A DNA stretch of 64,000 nt from Rhodamnia argentea. Taxonomy: Eukaryota; Streptophyta; Magnoliopsida; Myrtales; Myrtaceae. This document shows, piece by piece, positions 1 through 10,542 of the stretch; position 1 is the stretch's first letter; each line of letters begins with the position of its first letter. The notes beneath the pieces were generated by a model. The model worked only from the letters and a program-made list of their open reading frames with translations. It searched no databases and was not told where the DNA came from. The DNA is taken from positions 14,279,311 to 14,343,310 of the forward strand of contig NC_063155.1 in assembly GCF_020921035.1 (NCBI RefSeq), read 5' to 3'. The position numbers and the translations under genes are program-made.

Positions 1-690
1 CTCTTGGCTCTACGAAGTTGCATAATTTTCTTGAATGTAATTTTACTCCGATTTGAAGCCACATGATCATTTTATTTGGTTGTTTCTTCCTTGATATTTT
101 GCGCATTTGACTTGTAATTAGTGAGAAACCTGATGATGTCTGGTCAGAGCGTCAATATTCAATGTTTCAACTCTCTTAATTTTTGTTGGAAGAAACTACC
201 TTAGTTTCATTGATGTGAGATGTAGATTAGCTTTGTCATCTTGAGGAGATCGAGAGGAATATCCTGTTGTTACAGTAGTAGCGATATTGCTTATTTTGCT
301 TGGATATGAACTGCATTATTGGTTTTCTATCACAGTGCACACCAGGGTCACTTCATCAGCTACACAAAGCATGTCATGTAGTTTCAAAACACCCCAGTTA
401 AATATCAAGTAATTACCGGTATACTTCAACCAAAAAAAAAAACCAGTACACAGTCGAGGCCCAATGGTGAACAAAAACCCAATTGATAGGAGAGCTGCCA
501 AAATTGGGTGGTAAGAGAATGACTTAGAGTTGGGACTTGGGTCCGATAACCGGAACCATGTGCATCGTGCTTCTGTTGATAAAGATGTGTCTCTGCTTTT
601 GTTTCGAGTTCTTTACTACTGTTATCATTGCACCTGCCATTCCCTTTCTTTGCCTTATTAAACTTGCGAGATAATGGCGTTTGATTGCAG
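1..690. other. Probable intron or upstream part of the small membrane-protein gene
   Basis: No coding exon is recognisable here. The stretch is T-rich, as plant introns are, and ends in a good acceptor (ttgattgcag at 681-690) immediately before an open coding exon. The earlier exons of that gene therefore probably lie within or left of this stretch, but I could not place them. Confidence 0.35.
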
Positions 691-846
691 CTCGGTCCGA
701 AGGCAGAGGATGTCTCGAAGCCTGTGAACCCGTTCGTGTTCCTGCTGCGGTTCCTTTTGGGTGCAATGGCAGCTACCTATTATGTACTAGTCCCAATATA
801 CATGTGGCTGAAAGATCAGATTGTCCCCAAAGGTAGACCCATCTGA
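691..846 (+). CDS. Last exon of a small single-pass membrane protein (5' part not found)
   Basis: The exon opens after a polypyrimidine/AG acceptor and encodes 51 residues to a TGA at 844-846. The peptide starts with a short charged stretch, then a KPVNPFVF segment, then a strongly hydrophobic helix (about visible residues 15-40, with a Tyr-Tyr pair and a Pro near its end). It finishes with a short basic tail, KDQIVPKGRPI. This reads as a tail-anchored or single-span membrane protein with a conserved-looking C-terminus, perhaps of an organelle or the ER. I do not recognise the family and assign no function. The 3' UTR probably runs to about 1080-1110, where an A-rich run occurs. The reading frame is chosen because it is the only one open across the exon. 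Uncertainty: the upstream exons are unseen, so the start and total length are unknown. Confidence 0.5.
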   Translation, partial: LGPKAEDVSKPVNPFVFLLRFLLGAMAATYYVLVPIYMWLKDQIVPKGRPI

Positions 847-1999
847 GAGAGAAAAGGAGAGGGAGATTCATGTTGAGCAGAGAAGGAGCTGCTCATAACA
901 TCTTTCTTACTATGTTTCTTTTGTAAGAGTTTGCAGTGTAAGAATCCATTTCCTTCTTTTTCTGTTGTCTGGTGACTTAAAATTGAGCTCGCTGTATCCT
1001 TCTTTCCGGAATCTTGTTGTTGAGAATGTTAAATGGGTTGTACAGGTTGATGGAGTGTTATCTGCTTCTGGAGGAAAAAAAAAAAAAAAAAGAGGCTCAT
1101 ACGCCATGAGCCTGTGATCTTTTTAGCAATTCATCTGGTCCTTGTTTTTTGCAAAAGAGATGCCATTATCTTCTCTTCTTGACCTTGGTTTAGCTCTCTG
1201 CATTCATTCACATACCTTTCACTCTTTTATATATCAATGACGGACAATTCCAACCCCCAGTCACTTGATAGAAATGCCTCATCTCTTGTTTGGGTTGTGT
1301 TGTGTTTTGTTGTAATCATTCCCTTTCAAGGAGAACCACTACGGAAATTTTCATGCGATAATCGCAATCCCAACCTGACTCTGCCCAAAAAACTTTCACG
1401 GCAATCTCATTAGATAACGCAAAGTTGTCAACCTTCATTTGCTATTGAAACCAATCTAAAAGTTTAGTGCATAGGGAGCAATCGTAACGTGGAATATCTT
1501 CTGGTTCTGAACTCAGGGCGTCGACCCATTCGAGTTACTTGCTCTGTTGATTATTTCTGAGCTCGCGTGTTGACCCGTGAGATTCGCGAAGCATAATTTG
1601 CTCCTGCCGTTACGCTTCCAAGTTAAGATTCCCCTGCCCCCGCGCGACATGGCAAGTTTTGCTCTGTGGTGGCGCTGCATCCCCTCAAGATCCATCCATC
1701 AATTGAGGAAGTCAGAGTATCAATTTTGCTGACTTTTAATCCCTTAGACCATCACTTGGACGACGGTCAGCATCTGCAATTTTCTCGTTCTGTTCTTTTA
1801 CGTGCGTTGATTTTGTGAACCACTATTTTCTAGATGTTGGTTCTTTGAAATTTCGGTCCCACGTGATTAATAATGTTCTCCACCTTGTAATACTACAAGA
1901 AGGACTTCGCTTCGACACCAGCACACACCCTCAAGCAAGTTATACTCATCGAGCGCGCTCTGTTCTTTCTCCAGGTTCAGAGAGTCTTCAGACCCAACA
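847..1999. other. Intergenic region: 3' UTR of the upstream gene, promoter and 5' UTR of the calmodulin-like gene
   Basis: I see no coding exon. The first 250 bases are probably 3' UTR and end near an A17-like run at about 1073-1091. The right part should hold the promoter of the calmodulin-like gene. TTGACC (W-box core, the WRKY-factor site) occurs near 1570, and the bases before the ATG at 2000 are pyrimidine-rich, as in many plant leaders. I could not pick a convincing TATA box. Confidence 0.4.
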
Positions 2000-3514
2000 A
2001 TGGCAGAAGCATTGACAGAAGATCAAGTGGCCGATTTTCGCGAAGCTTTCTGTCTCATCGACAAGGATTCCGACGGTACTGACTCCATTTCGGTTCTTGT
2101 TTTCCTAGATATTTTGGAGCATTCATGTTCTGATTTTCAGTCCATTGATGTTTTGCAACTTTTGGTTCAGTGGAATTAGCATTTTTTTGTCCCTACATGA
2201 CAGGTACAAAACATGATAATCAGTAGTAGTTGTGTCTGATGCCATTGAGCTGCAGAATATCTGAATCTATTGTTCCTCCTACCATCTTATGTTGCTTCTT
2301 TATTTGGTCAAAACCTTCCTGTGTTGTTGGAAATGGAAAAACTGTTCTTGCCCGTCACGGGGTTTCGATGGACTGGATTGTCTAAACACGGGTTCGCATG
2401 AGCCAAGCTTGCGAAACGATTGCATACGATGTCACGACAGAGCGATGCTAAGGACGAAAGTGGCAGCTCGGTGAGATTCTGAATGTGTTGTCTCCCTCTC
2501 TGTTGTAACAAATGTTTCATCCCTTGATAGGCATGATCACAATGGAGGAACTCGCCATGGTGATCCAGTCACTCGACGAGCACCCGACGAAAGAAGAAGT
2601 CCAAGAAATGATCAGCGAAGTGGATCTGGTCGGGAGCGGCACGATAGACTTTGCAGAGTTCTTGAACATCATGGGGAGGAAAATGAAGGTGAGTGGACAA
2701 AGGCTTCCGGGGTTGATTCCGACGAGTCATCCTTATACTTTCCCTATAGTTTTTGAAAGCGAAAAGACAGGGGAAAATGGTAAGAGGATCATCTACTGTA
2801 CTTTGCAGGAAAATGTTGGCGAAGAGCTAAGAGAAGCATTCAAAGTGTTTGACAGAGATCAAGATGGATATATATCTGCCATTGAGGTAAATTATCACTA
2901 ATTTGCGGGCATGGCTATCTATACATGCGGATGTTGCTCAACTGAGATCAAGCGATCAATGCACCGGACGAATAGTATGAGAAAAGCGGAAACTTTACGA
3001 GAACACGAGACTTGCGAAATGAGAGAAATCAGGTTTTAGTTTATACTACACTCGGCGGAAAAAATTTCGAAAAATTTCCTTTGTCATTCTGTACTTGGAG
3101 TGTCCCCGTGATTTTCGAACCGCCCGTCAATGGAAAACGTTCGACAGTTAGAATCGTTCCGATTACCTTCGATCCCCCTGCTTCAGGAAATGCTGCTTAA
3201 AAAGCTACAGAAAGTATTACAGAACCTTTAATCACACCATAGAACTATGTTTTCACATCGAACTGCTTCTGGTTTTTCTTCCCCCTGGATATTCTTTCAA
3301 CGTTCCTCACTTTGGTTCAAGTTGAAGTTAGATTTAAGCGTATGATCGACTCAATGACAGTCTATTTTCTTGTGTTCAGCTGAGGAATGTGATGATGAAT
3401 CTGGGCGAACGGCTCTCGAACGAAGAGGCGGAGCAGATGATCAGAGAAGCCGATTGGGACGGCGACGGTCTTGTCAGCTACGAGGAATTCACGAGGATGA
3501 TGATGATATTCTAG
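2000..3514 (+). CDS. Calmodulin-like EF-hand protein (CML8/CML11 type), four exons
   Basis: Exons are 2000-2075, 2531-2688, 2809-2886 and 3380-3514, each bounded by GT/AG, joining in frame to a 148-residue protein (calmodulin is 149). It should act as a cytosolic or nuclear Ca2+ sensor. The four EF-hand loops lie at residues 21-32, 57-68, 93-104 and 129-140. Loops 1, 3 and 4 keep Asp at positions 1, 3 and 5 and Glu at 12. Loop 2 begins DLVGSG, with Val59 at position 3 where an acidic or Asn residue is usual, so site 2 may bind Ca2+ weakly. Loop 4 begins DWDGDG, with Trp130. The first intron splits the Gly codon of loop 1, the position typical of plant calmodulin genes. The C-terminus is Met-rich and ends in Ile-Phe, with no prenylation box. 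The high similarity to canonical calmodulin favours the CML8/CML11 group over divergent CMLs. The ATG at 2000 is chosen because it gives the standard [13 protein letters not shown] calmodulin N-terminus. Confidence 0.9.
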
Positions 3515-5127
3515 GCTTCACCCGATTGCGCTTGGAAAGATATAGCTGAGAGAAAAATGGGATCGACAAGTTATGTAGATCGATCACTTTCATCATGAAT
3601 AAATTCCACTTCTTTGAAAAATATAATCCTTGTTATAAGAATACAGGCATGCCCATAAATGAAATGATATTCTAATACTTATGTTCACGAGGGCCAACTT
3701 GATCCTCTTTGATGCTTGCTTTCATTCAATTCCTTGTTGCTCTATTAGTTTAGACAGGTTCATTTTACCTGTCTTTACGACCTAACACCTAGAAAATAGT
3801 ATGAACAATGCGATCACATTGAAAAAGACATCACACGTGGGGACGCACCCATATTTTAGAGAGAGAAGCTTTCACATTTAGGATACTTCTTGGAATAGAT
3901 CTAGTCGAGACTAGACCCATCGAAATTGATCATAAACCCATTTCTTAACTTATATATGATGGGTTGAGTTGTTATATGGGTTACATATGCTCGATAAAAT
4001 GGGTTTAAATATGATATGAGTGTTAAATGGGTTAGTCGTAAATGGATTTACAACTTACTTAAACCCACCCTAACTCTATGCCTCTCTCTTGATTCTCTCT
4101 CGCCCTCAATTGATCTCATGCTTGCTCACTCCATACTCTCTTCTTGGTTTTGGATATCGATTTTTCTAGATAGAGTTATAAATATGGAAGCGTTTTAGGA
4201 ATATGGATTAGGTCGGGTACTAGTTGGGTAAAAATCGGATCAGGTATAGGTAATTAGATTTGTATTATATAGAAATGGGTCGAAAATGGATTAAATGGGT
4301 CTATCTCGAGTCGACTATTTTCTACCCCGATCCGATGCACCCGTTTGACGGGTTTAGTAGAGACGGGGATGGGGGGCCTGTACCTCGAAGGTCTATTACT
4401 CAACCCCGAAATAATGTTTTTGCCAAGTCACAATGCATTCATAAAAGAATAAATTGAGTACCTTTCAGAAAAAAAGAAAAAAAATGACTCGGTGCCTGTT
4501 TGACTATGGAGTCTCGAGACACAAACGACTCACAAGTCCAAAAAGCCCCATGGAAATTCCAATTTGGCTGATTCACCACAGTCAAAAAGAGGAAGGGTCA
4601 ACTTTGCCTAACCATTTTCATTTCAGCAGCATTGACCTTGGAATGGGGCTCACGAATCACACGAGGAGAATAGTTTGGCCTTCACTTCTGGAAATGGGTA
4701 TCATTTTGATGCAAGATTAATTTCTTCATTTTGTGAACGTCAAGAAGAGAAGGAAAACTAGATGGCCCATTGGAGCATGAAAAGGTTGAATTTTCAAACG
4801 AAGAGAGGGAATTTCCAACACGTTCGGGGCCGACGAGCATGTTTTTTCGACCATCGAACCAAGAGAAGGTTCGATGAATTTTGGTTGTTCTTTTTTTTTT
4901 CGAAAGGCTTGCCATTTATTAGTTTGCTTTTGTAAAGTGGCTTTGGTGAAAGAAGTGGGGAGAATCTTCATTATATTCATCTATTGACTTATCTCTCTCT
5001 ATGTTACAAAAGCGATTCGAAGGATTTCCCTATGTTGAACTTTAACCTATAAATTCCGTGAGTATTCATACTGCCTCTTTGACGAATTATGAGCACTTCA
5101 TTTCATGGTTTTTTCAAACAAAAAAAT
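3515..5127. other. AT-rich intergenic region with degenerate 'gggttta' repeats
   Basis: The first ~150 bases are the likely 3' UTR of the calmodulin-like gene. Between about 3900 and 4400 the sequence is dense in gggtt/aaaccc motifs on both strands and has a stretch (4260-4340) resembling 47835-47900 (a ttgtatta...gaaatgggtcg-like core followed by 'gatccgatgcaccc'-type text). This suggests dispersed copies of one short non-autonomous element, boundaries unclear. Open frames at 4454-4980 on both strands overlap each other and look like chance. Confidence 0.35.
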
Positions 5128-5651
5128 AAAAAGAAAAACTCTAATTTCAGGTTCAATTTCAATTCTGTCTCGAACTTGTCCAAAGAAAAAACTCCAAACT
5201 TTAACTCTAGTCCCAATTTGCCCCGAACTTTTTTCGTTAGAAAAAAAAAATACCACCTTCTAATCTAGTCTCAAATATGGCCCGTTTAACCCTCCACCCA
5301 AAAATTGTCATTGATTGTTTGACGTGGCATTTCCATGTTGGTTAAAATAAATCCACATTAGCAAGGTGAGGTGGAAAATGATTACCAAAATGAAACAGTT
5401 CTTTGATATGAAAAGTAGGAAGATTAGGGATGAGAAATGATCATTTTTGGATAGATGGCTAATGCGTGCAAATTTGAGATTAAAGTCAAAGTTTTTAATT
5501 TTTCTTTTAGGAAAAAAAAAAAGTTCAGGTAGATTTGAGACCGAACCTTCGGGCAGATTTGGATTGGACCTACAATTTAGGTTTTTGCCTTTTAGAAAAA
5601 AAAAATCTTGAGGAAAAATTGAGACTGGACATAAATTTGAGAGCTTTTTAA
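5128..5651. mobile_element. MITE-like element with imperfect inverted arms
   Basis: The left arm (from 5128, aaaaactctaatttcaggtt) is echoed in inverted form by the right arm, which ends near 5651 (ttgagagcttttt). Both arms repeat the theme 'ctcaaatttg / cccgaactttttt' with A-runs between. The centre (about 5280-5350) carries a Gly/Val-like 'gacgtggcatttcc' motif common in such plant elements. No coding capacity and no clear target-site duplication were seen. The arms are diverged, so it is old. The class (MULE or hAT) is undecided. Confidence 0.45.
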
Positions 5652-5862
5652 GGGGTTAGGCTTTATATTACTGAGTGATTACGAAGGCCCTTTTCAATGT
5701 TGCCCATAAATTCCATGAACATTCATACTTCCCGTGAGAAGAATCATAAACAGTACATCTCATGAATTCTAAATTGATTTAGATTCATATTAATTCACCG
5801 ATATAATCTGCAGATTCCTTATGGATTAAAAGAAAAAGAAGAAGGAAATCATAATATTATGA

Positions 5863-6165
5863 GAAAATTTCAAATAAGGGTCCGAAATGCCTTCATCTTT
5901 TCAAATAAGGGTGTAGAGTGGATATTGTTTTAAATAAATGCATGAAGTGCCATCATTATTTCAAAGAATGGCCCGACTAAGGGCATTTTTTTCCTTTTTT
6001 TCATAATTTTTTTCCTTGTTTCCTTTTTGTTTTTTGCCCTAGCTCCTTGCCCTAGCCTCGACTGGGCGGGGTGGAGGTCATCGAGTTTTGCCCTCGTGGG
6101 CCTCGCTCGGACGAGCTGGGGGCCTAAGTGAGCCGAGGGCGGCCCTTGTCGGCTAGATCCGGCAT
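5863..6165. repeat. Truncated copy of the 'caaataaggg' inverted-repeat element with GC-rich core
   Basis: The arm at 5867-5990 (aaatttcaaataagggtccg and following) matches the arm at 26028-26190. It is followed by a GC-rich core (about 6045-6165) like the core at 26330-26570. The right arm is missing: at 6166 the sequence switches directly to the peroxiredoxin Q fragment. I read it as a non-autonomous DNA element, broken at its right side. Confidence 0.5.
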
Positions 6166-6455
6166 CTCATCAATGGGGTAGAAATAGACAAACACGGGCT
6201 TGCCCTTGAACTTAGAGGGGCTCACATTATTGCCATCTTAATCCTTCGGCGTGAAGGACGGTATGGCTTGGCCTTTGTTCACCTGCAAGAAGTTTTCAAA
6301 AATAGAAACGAGAAGAGAAATTAATCCCTCTTGGATTTACCTCCGAGTGCTCAAAATCTGCGATTGTCCGACAATGTACCTCGGCAAAAATGGTGCTCTT
6401 GGCAGAGAACGAAGAGGGATGGATGAGAAAATATTCAGTAGTTGTTGAGTTCCAC
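6166..6455 (-). pseudogene. Fragment of a plastid peroxiredoxin Q gene (end of exon 1, intron, part of exon 2)
   Basis: On the minus strand, 6380-6455 encodes a Ser-rich, transit-peptide-like end finishing SAKSTIFAE. A 97-bp GT...AG intron (6379 down to 6283) follows, then 39 codons (6282 down to 6166) beginning VNKGQAIPSF and containing KFKGKPVFVYFYP. This is the N-terminal thioredoxin fold of PrxQ, a chloroplast thiol peroxidase. Codon 15 of exon 2 is a stop, and the copy ends just before the peroxidatic Cys region, at the GC-rich repeat. It cannot be functional. The retained intron means it arose by DNA-level duplication or capture, not retroposition. The exon 1 5' limit is uncertain. Basis: family motif recognition by eye. 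Confidence 0.75.
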
Positions 6456-6717
6456 ATCAACTGCACATGCGGAACAAAAGAGCAAACGTGGACCATTGAA
6501 AATGCGACATGAGCAGCGAGGAGAGAGAATCGAAAAAGGAAAATTCAGCTTGCCCACATTTACCTCTCTCCTCTGTAGCGCCTCTGCTGCTCCGCAAAAT
6601 CCACCGCAACACTCAAAATATTAAATGCCATCCTCCTCTCCCCCCATCTCTCTCTTTTCTTTTCAAATCCCTTTCTCCTTCGAGACATTTTTTCTCCCGA
6701 AACAGAGACTCCGGCCT

Positions 6718-6963
6718 TCAACCCCACCGTCCCCGAACTCGGTCTCTTCCTTTTTCAAAGTACTCACGCAGACCGAGAGGCGGCGAGGTTGTGGAAAAGG
6801 ACCCTCCTGCTTCTTCTTACCTCTTTTCAAGCTCTCGCCTTTCACCCCACCGTCCCCGAGCTCGGTCCCTTCTTCCTCTTTCAAAGCACTCGCGCGAGAC
6901 CGAGACGCGGCGAGGTTGCGGAAGAGGACCTTCCCGCTTCTTCCTCTGGTAGTTCTCTTGACC
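6718..6963. repeat. Tandem duplication of a ~121-bp block in the outer left MULE arm
   Basis: Unit 1 (6718-6838) and unit 2 (6839-6957) share the sequence caccgtccccgaNctcggtc, a 'tttcaaagNactc' segment, a 'gcggcgaggttg' segment and a cttcttc-rich end, with scattered mismatches. The right arm of the element has only the first ~25 bases of such a unit and lacks 94 bases corresponding to 6870-6963. Subterminal tandem repeats are common in MULE ends and may be transposase-binding regions; that role is inference. Confidence 0.6.
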
Positions 6964-7242
6964 TTCGTTTGGGGGCCTCGATTCCTTTAAATGGCAATGG
7001 CCCTTTTGTTCATTATCAAATGTACTATTATTTATATTTGCTGCTTGGGAAAAATTTGATACGGTCTCTGTTGCAAGGTTTTAGAGGGCGTTTTCTTGAG
7101 AAAATTGAAAGTATGCGGTCATGGTATCCAATTAGCCAAATCTGCGTTTTTTTTTCCCACGGTGGAACAAATTTGAAGTCTTTAGAGACCGGCATTTTTA
7201 GAATTCCACATAGAATTTGTGCATCATTAGTCCTTTGAAATG
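6843..7242 (+). repeat. Left terminal inverted repeat of the MULE
   Basis: The segment from 6964 (ttcgtttgggggcctcg) to 7242 (tagtcctttgaaatg) is matched in inverted orientation by 11366-11640 with only a few mismatches and a short deletion. The 94 bases at 6870-6963 are unique to this arm and are flanked by 'ttc' on both sides, which fits a microhomology deletion in the other arm. The arms happen to contain a matching open frame on both copies (LRLGASIPLNGNGPF...), but it has no start or family resemblance and is most likely a by-product of repeat identity. Confidence 0.8.
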
Positions 7243-7706
7243 CTTGTAAGCAGACTTGAAACCAAGCCCTTGAATAATGCTCCCAATAATGATTACCACT
7301 TCGCCTCGGCCTTCGCTATCAAGCCTTGCTTTCAATCATTAGACATATACTATAAACCGAATGCTAACTTCAACCACTTGTTAAACGAATTTATCAGCAG
7401 CCATGAATTGATAACCTTGTAACTTCACATTGATGCATCAAACTATGCGGTGTTATGTAGACATCAATGGGGTCTGCGTATGTAAATCTTTGTACTCCAA
7501 AATAGACATCAATAGGCTATGTCGTAATTCTTTCTACCCCAACATTATCATCTCCCAAAAGCAAGGCGGAACTAAGTTTTTGCAACTTTAGAAAAATGTA
7601 AGACGACAAGACAAAGTTATAGCCAAAAATCCCTCTTCTTGACAAATGAAGAAGGCATGTTTTCCTCATTTCTTCCTGCCAAAGAGCTGAACGTATGCCG
7701 AGTGAT
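7243..7706. other. MULE internal non-coding DNA
   Basis: This part lies between the left arm and the tandem duplication downstream of the transposase. No coding match was found. It is probably the 3' flank or untranslated part of the transposase unit. Confidence 0.4.
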
Positions 7707-8420
7707 CCGTGCTTCATCTTGATTACAGCAAGAACCAGCATAAATTGTTGCTTCCGTATCACAAAAACAACATTAAGTCTAAATTGTTTCTTCCTGCCTT
7801 TTGTTGATGTCCTCCCATTAACACATGCTCTTGTCTTAATTTGGGAAAAAAAAAAAGAAATTAATTGCTAAACAAAATAGAACCATTTTCAAAGTAAATT
7901 GCAGCTGGCAAATTTGAATACGCTTTCATGGTAAATGGCATCAAACAATACTAGGCAAAAGAAAAACTAGTGACGGTTTAATCATAAAAAGAAAAACAGA
8001 ATCCAACAACAAATAATTACACATCAATGAACCACAAACAGAAAGAAAGGATTTTCCGTGCTTCATCTTGATTACGGCAAGAACCAGCATAAATTGTTGC
8101 TTCCGTATCACAAAAACAACATTACGTCTAAATTGTTTCTTCCTGCCTTTTGTTGATGTCCTCCCATTAACAGAACCATTTTCAAAGTAAGTTGCTCATG
8201 TCTTAATCTAGGGGAAAAAAAGAAATTAGTTGCTAAATAAAACAGAACCATTTTCAAAGTAAGTTGCAGCTGGCAAATTTGAATATACTTTCATGGTAAA
8301 TAGCATCAAACAATACTAGGCAAAAGAAAAACTAGTGACGGTTTAATCATAAAAAGAAAAACAGAATCCAACAACAAATAATTACACATCAATGAACCAC
8401 AAACAAAAAGAAAGGATTTT
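7707..8420. repeat. Direct tandem duplication (period 349 bp) 3' of the transposase
   Basis: The copy at 7707-8055 starts ccgtgcttcatcttgatta and repeats from 8056 to about 8420. Copy 2 differs by scattered substitutions and by an internal insertion near 8170-8200 that repeats 'agaaccattttcaaagtaa', itself present later in the same copy. This is a local duplication in the 3' non-coding part of the MULE. It would make the duplication a feature of this copy, or of its lineage if relatives share it. Confidence 0.8.
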
Positions 8421-8463
8421 TCTCACATCAAGAAAGAATTTTTCTCACATCATGCGCATGGGG

Positions 8464-10542
8464 TCAAGTCCCTCCTCTTGATGAAGATTCTTTTCTCTTT
8501 CGCTTCTCACTAGCGCCCTTCAACCGAGTATTTGGTACACCTTTTGGCCTTCTCCGAAGGGGATCGAGTATTTCATTCCCACAATTTTCTGCACATTCAG
8601 ATTCATCATTTTCCCGCGAGAAATGAACATCATCTTTACCTGTGAGAGATTGCATTTTGTTCGTAATATGGGAGCGGAGATGTAACAAGTTTGATGTTGC
8701 CATCTTCTCCGTAATATCATGATTCGCACCGATGTTCATAACACTGAAAGACAATTGCATCAACCTCTTCAAGCGCAATGTCTTTGACTTCATCGCATCA
8801 TGAAAATTTTCCCTAACATCATCACAAAGACTAATGTCTTTTGCAGCTTTTGTCCATCTCTTCAAAATGTATTGTGATGGAATGCATGTAACATTTACAA
8901 CGTGTGTCAATATACATAAAGCATGCCTGCATAACCATCCTTGCATCTCAAATAACTTGCAGCTACATGTAATGGTAGAATCGCTTGGAAAAAAATGGAC
9001 AATATGCTTTCTTTCACTAATTTCAGCTCCCAAGATGTAAGTGTGCGATGGCCCATCAATATCTGATCTCGGAATATGTTTAGACATGGCATGCAAGAAC
9101 TCAGCCTGGAATTTTCTATAAATGACATGAGTGTAAACATGTGCAGCATGTTTCAATATTCCACTATTTGCAACCATAATTTGTGGCCTTCCTCGAGCAC
9201 ACTCAAAATAATCAGTAACTTCAGCATTGCGCATTTTTTCTGCTTGCTTCTCATAATGACTAACAAATTCAGACAAAGTTATGGTCTTACATGCCACATC
9301 TTGAAAGACACTATTAGTGCTTTCACTTCTTTGCGTTGATCTAATACCCGCAGAAAAAGTAACCCGGCCAAAAGTAGGACACCATTTATGATGTAACCAA
9401 TACAAATTATCCAACCACTTGTTGTCCCCCAAGTTCCACTCGTGACACATAGCCTTCCAAATGTTCTCCATTTCAAGTTCGGATTCACATTGATATAGAA
9501 GCTTATGCCAATACTTATCACGAAAGCCCGACGATCTCGGAAGATGTGCTATATGATGTGTAGTATTTTTCCCAATATGCCATATACATAGACGATGATT
9601 AGTGTTCGGAAGAACAGTGTTAATGGCATTTGCCATTGCATGATCTTGATCGGTGAAAATAGTCTTGGGTGCCTTATTACCCATTGCCTTTAGAAAGGAT
9701 TGAAATGCCTACACAAAAGAAGCAATAGTTTCATCCAATAGAAATGCACATCAAAATAGAACATTTTTCCAATGATGATTCAAACCAACAAAAGGTGCAC
9801 ATATCATATTGTATTTATTTGTATGGTAAGTAGTATCAAATACCACAACATCTCCAAAAGCTTCATAATCCAACTTGGATACACCATCGGACAAAAAAAA
9901 ATTGGTCAATCATTGGTCTTCATCTAATTGAAAAATATAAGAAAAATTGCTTCTATCCGTTTGTAAGCAATTAAAATGATTGATGAGCCTTTGACAATCA
10001 CCCGCACTAATCGGGTCTCTTCTCTTTGATTGGTAGAAATTTTGATAGTCACGAGAAGTAAAGCCAACATTCTCTTGTCCCCCCGCTTCAACACTAAGGT
10101 ATGAATACGCTTTCGTAGCCCTTATACCAGCCCCGGCCAAAGAAGTCAAAGTACTCTTATCACTATCTGTTATATGCCGATATGACTATATGAGATGTTT
10201 TTGTTTATCATCAATGAATGGATGATTATGAACCTCCTCAAACTTGGTAACTACCCAAACTCCATCTTCGATTTTGAATTTTATGCAAGCTTTACATCTG
10301 GTTCTTTTCACGGTCCTATAAACATCTCTTTGTTCATGAGGTAAGATTGGTGGAGAGTATCCTTCACAATTACACAAAAAAGTGCATATTCGTAATATTC
10401 CCTTGCTATTGTTTGATTTTTGTCCTTTTCGCACTCCAAATCCCTTGCAAATTGCAAACGCATTGTATGCATTATAAGCTTCATCCTCGTTAGCAAATGT
10501 CATGCCAATTCTAAATTCAAATTCTTTATCAACGTTATGCAC
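8464..10542 (-). pseudogene. FAR1/FRS-type MULE transposase, four in-frame stops
   Basis: Read on the minus strand the frame is continuous from about 10542 to 8464. A FAR1 DNA-binding domain (10542-10190: GMTFANEDEAYNAYNAFA, the Cys/His pattern CTFLCN...CKACIKF, and the HNHPF end) is followed by a MULE transposase core (10150-9200, with TIFTDQDHAMANAI and the HRLCIWHIGKN segment). A SWIM zinc finger comes next (CSCKLFEMQGWLCRHAL, CxC...CxH), then a basic C-terminus like plant FRS proteins. In-frame stops interrupt it after HLI (about 10184-10186), after DEDQ (about 9910), after NVLF (about 9750) and at 9709-9711. There is no ATG at the visible start, so the 5' exon is probably further right. 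Such proteins are either transposases or domesticated light-signalling regulators. The flanking inverted repeats favour transposase here. Confidence 0.85.

Noticed and set aside
6625..6990. Open frames through the MULE arm block
   Set aside because: Frames on both strands coexist with the tandem and inverted repeats and match no family.
7021..7240. Open frame present in both MULE arms
   Set aside because: The identity between the arms explains it; no start or known domain.
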